DNA of 64,000 bases from MPNP01 sp026709725. GTDB lineage: Bacteria; Pseudomonadota; Alphaproteobacteria; Rhodobacterales; Rhodobacteraceae. The stretch lies in NCBI GenBank assembly GCA_965200805.1, contig OZ241384.1:3162001-3226000 (forward strand), written 5' to 3'. The position numbers and the translations under genes were made by a program. Of this stretch, positions 63,485 to 64,000 are shown one piece after another. Numbering within the stretch: position 1 is the first letter of the stretch; every line of letters starts with the position of its first letter. The notes beneath the pieces were generated by a model. The model saw nothing but the letters and a program-made list of their open reading frames with translations, did not search any database and was not told the DNA's origin.

Positions 63485-64000
63485 GCGCCCGTCCCCATGC
63501 GCGGGGCGACCGGGCGATGATGGTGTCCGTCCCCGGGACCGGCATGATCATCCCCCGCCCGCAGGAGAACAGAGCGGGTGAGGGTGAGGGGGGATGCGAT
63601 CCCCAGGGAATCAGCCATCGGGGGACCCGGGGCGACCGGACCCCCGCCGTCCGGGTCCCCGCATCGGGATGACGGGAGGGGGTTGCGACCCATGGTCCGG
63701 CGCAGGGTGCGGACCGTCCCGCCGGGGGTGTCGCCGACGTCCCGGCTGAAGGGGAGTCCCCGACCGGGGCGTCCCTGACAGACGGGGGCCTGGCGGACGG
63801 TCTCCAGACCCCGACGATCCGGACCCCGGCCCCTGTGACGGATGGGGCCCACGCCCCCGGGATCCACCATTGGAGGCGATCAGGTCCGCCGGGGACCCCA
63901 TCCGACGGGCCGGCGGCAGGGTCCCCCGGGGCCCATCGGGATGATGAGTGGGGCGCCGATGCCCCCGGCTCCGGCCCGCATCCATCAGCCACGCCATCGT

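Larger units (their letters stand above)
62691..64000. other. 1.3-kb very GC-rich, gene-free region with tandem arrays
   Basis: Beyond the IS256 end no gene is recognisable. Long open frames exist on several frames at once, which is expected from the extreme GC content, and their products are Pro/Gly/Arg-rich low-complexity strings. Several short tandem arrays are listed separately. The composition differs clearly from the core genes of the window. Confidence 0.6.

Noticed and set aside
63453..63992. 179-codon frame at the right end
   Set aside because: Low-complexity Pro/Gly/Arg product in very GC-rich DNA with several overlapping alternatives.
1..64000. tRNA and rRNA genes
   Set aside because: I looked through the gene-free stretches for cloverleaf landmarks and conserved rRNA segments and saw none; a covariance-model scan would be decisive.

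Overview
This looks like a chromosomal piece of an alphaproteobacterium with a fairly high GC content. The pointers are the divergent uvrA / ssb-gyrA block, the rplM-rpsI-argC-ccmE order, an Abi-type and polyamine-type accessory load, and clear matches by eye to alphaproteobacterial versions of GyrA, CcmF/H and the NifU-like scaffold. No rRNA, tRNA or CRISPR array was recognised. Coding density is uneven: compact core operons are separated by unusually long, GC-rich stretches with no convincing gene, many of which hold decayed genes. The style suggests a lineage losing accessory DNA, but that is inference.

Layout. 1-1435: a tandemly duplicated small coiled-coil membrane protein and a broken Abi-C gene. 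1489-4948: a tight valine-catabolism operon (mmsA, 3-hydroxyisobutyryl-CoA hydrolase, mmsB). 5661-6809: argE. 7194-19183: an amine-utilisation locus. It holds a LysR regulator, an aldehyde dehydrogenase, a DUF1028 putative Ntn-hydrolase, a RidA protein and a flavin monooxygenase on the minus strand, a divergent TMADH-family enzyme whose substrate-pocket residues match histamine dehydrogenase, and a complete PotF/G/H/I-like ABC importer. Import, oxidative deamination, aldehyde oxidation and clean-up of reactive enamine/imine products could form one pathway. 20011-21953: an intact type II restriction-modification pair (SacI-like endonuclease plus D12-class adenine methylase). 22553-30152: uvrA, ssb, gyrA, gluQ. 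30911-34110: a D-lyxose isomerase-like cupin, a wrecked GmrSD-type gene and a KamA-family radical SAM enzyme. 34612-39994: an Fe-S scaffold protein, ligA, mnmA and an M20 peptidase.

39995-42331 is a 2.3 kb region without a recognisable gene. 42332-44041 is an AbiE toxin-antitoxin pair preceded by two exact 54-bp repeats that each carry inverted arms. 44259-47551 holds an enoyl-CoA hydratase, ccmH and ccmF. 47728-54619 is an inserted block: an EcoRI-type methylase fragment, an IS1595 remnant and an opposite-strand oligopeptide-type ABC transporter operon. 55356-59006 holds a secreted cysteine-containing protein and ccmE, argC, rpsI, rplM. The block therefore separates ccmE from ccmFH. 59382-62690 holds an AAA-type ATPase and the C-terminal part of an Eco57I-type methylase cut off exactly where a dead IS256 element begins. 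62691-64000 is very GC-rich, gene-free DNA with three unrelated tandem arrays that all have a 19-bp unit.

A theme across the window is defence: seven defence-related loci (Abi-C, SacI/D12, GmrSD, AbiE, EcoRI-type, Eco57I-type, and possibly the orphan ATPase) lie at separate places between core genes, and four of them are visibly broken.
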